Assembly: GCA_947631755.1 (NCBI GenBank)
Contig: CANRMO010000130.1
Coordinates: 1 to 7,041 of the forward strand
Origin: an uncultured Lachnospiraceae bacterium
GTDB lineage: Bacteria; Bacillota; Clostridia; Lachnospirales; Lachnospiraceae
Reading direction: 5' to 3'
DNA length: 7,041 bases
The position numbers and the translations under genes are program-made. Below, one piece after another: positions 6,097 through 7,041 of this stretch (position 1 is its first letter; the number at the start of each line of letters is the position of its first letter). Under the pieces are notes generated by a model. The model was not told the DNA's origin, searched no databases, and saw only the letters and a list, made by a program, of their open reading frames with translations.

Positions 6097-6951
6097 TCAC
6101 GTTGCATTTTTTATGTGGGCAAAAATCGCATCTGCGGTGTTCACCCCGGTGCAGTCCATAAGATTTTTAAAATGGGCATTGGAATTTACCTCGCACACAA
6201 TGGGGCCGTCCCGGCCAAACAGCAGGTCAACACCGGCAAAATCTGCGCCCACAGCCTGTGCCGCCCGCACCGACAGCGCGCACTCTTCTTCTGATGGCTC
6301 ATATGCCCTCATATGTCCACCGGAGGATATGTTGGCGCGGAAATCCTTGTCCGAATAGCGGTACATAGCGCCGATCACCCGGCCGCCCACTACCTGAAGC
6401 CGGATATCCTTTCCCCTGCTCTCAGCGATAAATTGCTGAAAAAGGATCTCTGTGGCAGAACAGCGCCGGACGATATCCACAAGCTGATTTCTGTCATGGG
6501 CCAGCCACACCTGCTCCCCAAAGGATCCGTATGCCTCTTTTACGACCATGGGAAACCCGAGAGTCTCCTCTGCGCGAATCAGAAAATCCCAATCAGTAAA
6601 ACCGATGTTTGCGTATGTCATAGGGGCAAATATGGTCTCCGGCACAGGAAGTCCCGCCCTCTCCAGAGCTAGGTGGGTCTGCCTTTTATCGTCGCATATG
6701 CGGATCGCCTGGCTCTGGTTGCAGACACGGACCCCCGCACACTCCAGACGCTGTGCCAGCAGGATATCCTTGTCCCAGAACAGCACAAAATCCGGTATGC
6801 CCTCAAATGGTGTAATCAATTCTGAGTTCTTTTTTACATCAAGAGCAATTCCCTGCCTTTTTGCCGACTCACAGAAGAGCGCTGTCAGCTCGTCAAATTT
6901 TTTTCTGTGCAGAAAGCCGTTTACAACAAGCCATCCCCGCATACCGCTCAC
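6097..6951 (-). CDS. RimK-like ATP-grasp ligase, first paralog
   Basis: 284 residues of the RimK-like ATP-grasp family, which includes RimK, LysX, MptN and CofF, all forming amide bonds to amino acids such as glutamate. Features in order: a pre-ATP-grasp region (1-85), K89 in CDDKRQTHLAL, K138 in MVVKEAYGSFGEQV (135-148), the hinge FQQFI (171-175), KDIRLQVVGG (181-190), FRANISSGG (204-212), and the Mg-binding residues D242, E254 and N256 in VDLL and EVNSNAHF. All expected ATP and metal residues are present, so it should be active. The substrate is not identifiable. The start is GTG at 6951, with GGAGG (6959-6963) 7 nt upstream; the ATG at residue 4 would have 16-nt spacing. The GTG overlaps the stop of the preceding gene (GTGA), a sign of translational coupling. 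It is followed 18 nt later by a divergent paralog; the two may work on successive substrates or as a pair. Confidence 0.9.
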   Translation of the reverse strand: MSGMRGWLVVNGFLHRKKFDELTALFCESAKRQGIALDVKKNSELITPFEGIPDFVLFWDKDILLAQRLECAGVRVCNQSQAIRICDDKRQTHLALERAGLPVPETIFAPMTYANIGFTDWDFLIRAEETLGFPMVVKEAYGSFGEQVWLAHDRNQLVDIVRRCSATEILFQQFIAESRGKDIRLQVVGGRVIGAMYRYSDKDFRANISSGGHMRAYEPSEEECALSVRAAQAVGADFAGVDLLFGRDGPIVCEVNSNAHFKNLMDCTGVNTADAIFAHIKNAT

Positions 6952-7041
6952 CCGTTTTCCTCCAGATAATTTTCAAACTGCTCCTTTGACATGAGAATCT
7001 GCCGCGCTTTCGTCCCCTCTTCCGGCCCGACAACCCCGGCA
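6948..7041 (-). CDS. Unidentified gene, C-terminal 30 codons
   Basis: The last 30 codons of a frame that continues past the right edge. It begins AGVVGPEEGTKARQIL, ends with the acidic, Glu-rich FENYLEENG, and stops at TGA 6948-6950. It is strongly supported as coding by the 4-nt GTGA overlap with the first ATP-grasp gene and by the GGAGG of that gene lying inside its last codons. I do not recognise the family from so short a tail. Its coupling to the two ATP-grasp ligases makes it a likely functional partner, possibly the one that identifies their substrate. Confidence 0.6.
   Translation of the reverse strand, partial: AGVVGPEEGTKARQILMSKEQFENYLEENG

Overview
The window looks like the chromosome of a low-to-mid-GC Gram-positive anaerobe of the class Clostridia, most likely a Lachnospiraceae-type gut bacterium. 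The reasons are a canonical clostridial formate--tetrahydrofolate ligase, a lipoprotein of the Gram-positive SH3b–NlpC/P60 architecture, a zinc-ribbon membrane protein of a type common in that group, and strong GGAG-type ribosome binding sites. The taxonomic call is inference. Every gene I can support is on the minus strand, so transcription runs from high to low coordinates. I see no mobile element, CRISPR array, tRNA or rRNA.

In transcription order (right to left): (1) 6948-7041 holds the last 30 codons of an unidentified gene. (2) 6097-6951 and 5245-6078 are two tandem, divergent RimK-like ATP-grasp ligases; the first overlaps the preceding gene by 4 nt and the second follows 18 nt later. 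(3) A probable sigma-A promoter at 5231-5259, partly inside the end of the second ligase gene, opens a structured leader of about 130 nt before (4) fhs (3423-5093), an intact formate--tetrahydrofolate ligase. (5) Thirty nt downstream, 1953-3392 encodes a lipoprotein with an SH3b plus NlpC/P60 layout in which the catalytic Cys and His both appear to be lost. (6) A 59-bp gap with a hairpin and a weak candidate promoter precedes 970-1893, a zinc-ribbon protein with two membrane segments. (7) This gene overlaps by 4 nt the start of a TIGR03960-type B12-binding-like radical SAM protein (1-973), cut off by the left edge.

The genes form two or three transcription units: the unidentified gene plus the two ATP-grasp ligases; fhs plus the lipoprotein; and the zinc-ribbon gene plus the radical SAM gene, which may also be reached by read-through. 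Fhs supplies 10-formyl-THF for one-carbon metabolism. The other genes are poorly characterised. The most interesting points are the apparent NlpC/P60 pseudoenzyme and the ATP-grasp pair, whose second member has a changed metal-binding motif, just upstream of a folate enzyme. I found no clear multi-gene defence or other novel system. Coding sequence fills the window except for the fhs leader and short gaps, and no gene-free stretch exceeds 300 bases.
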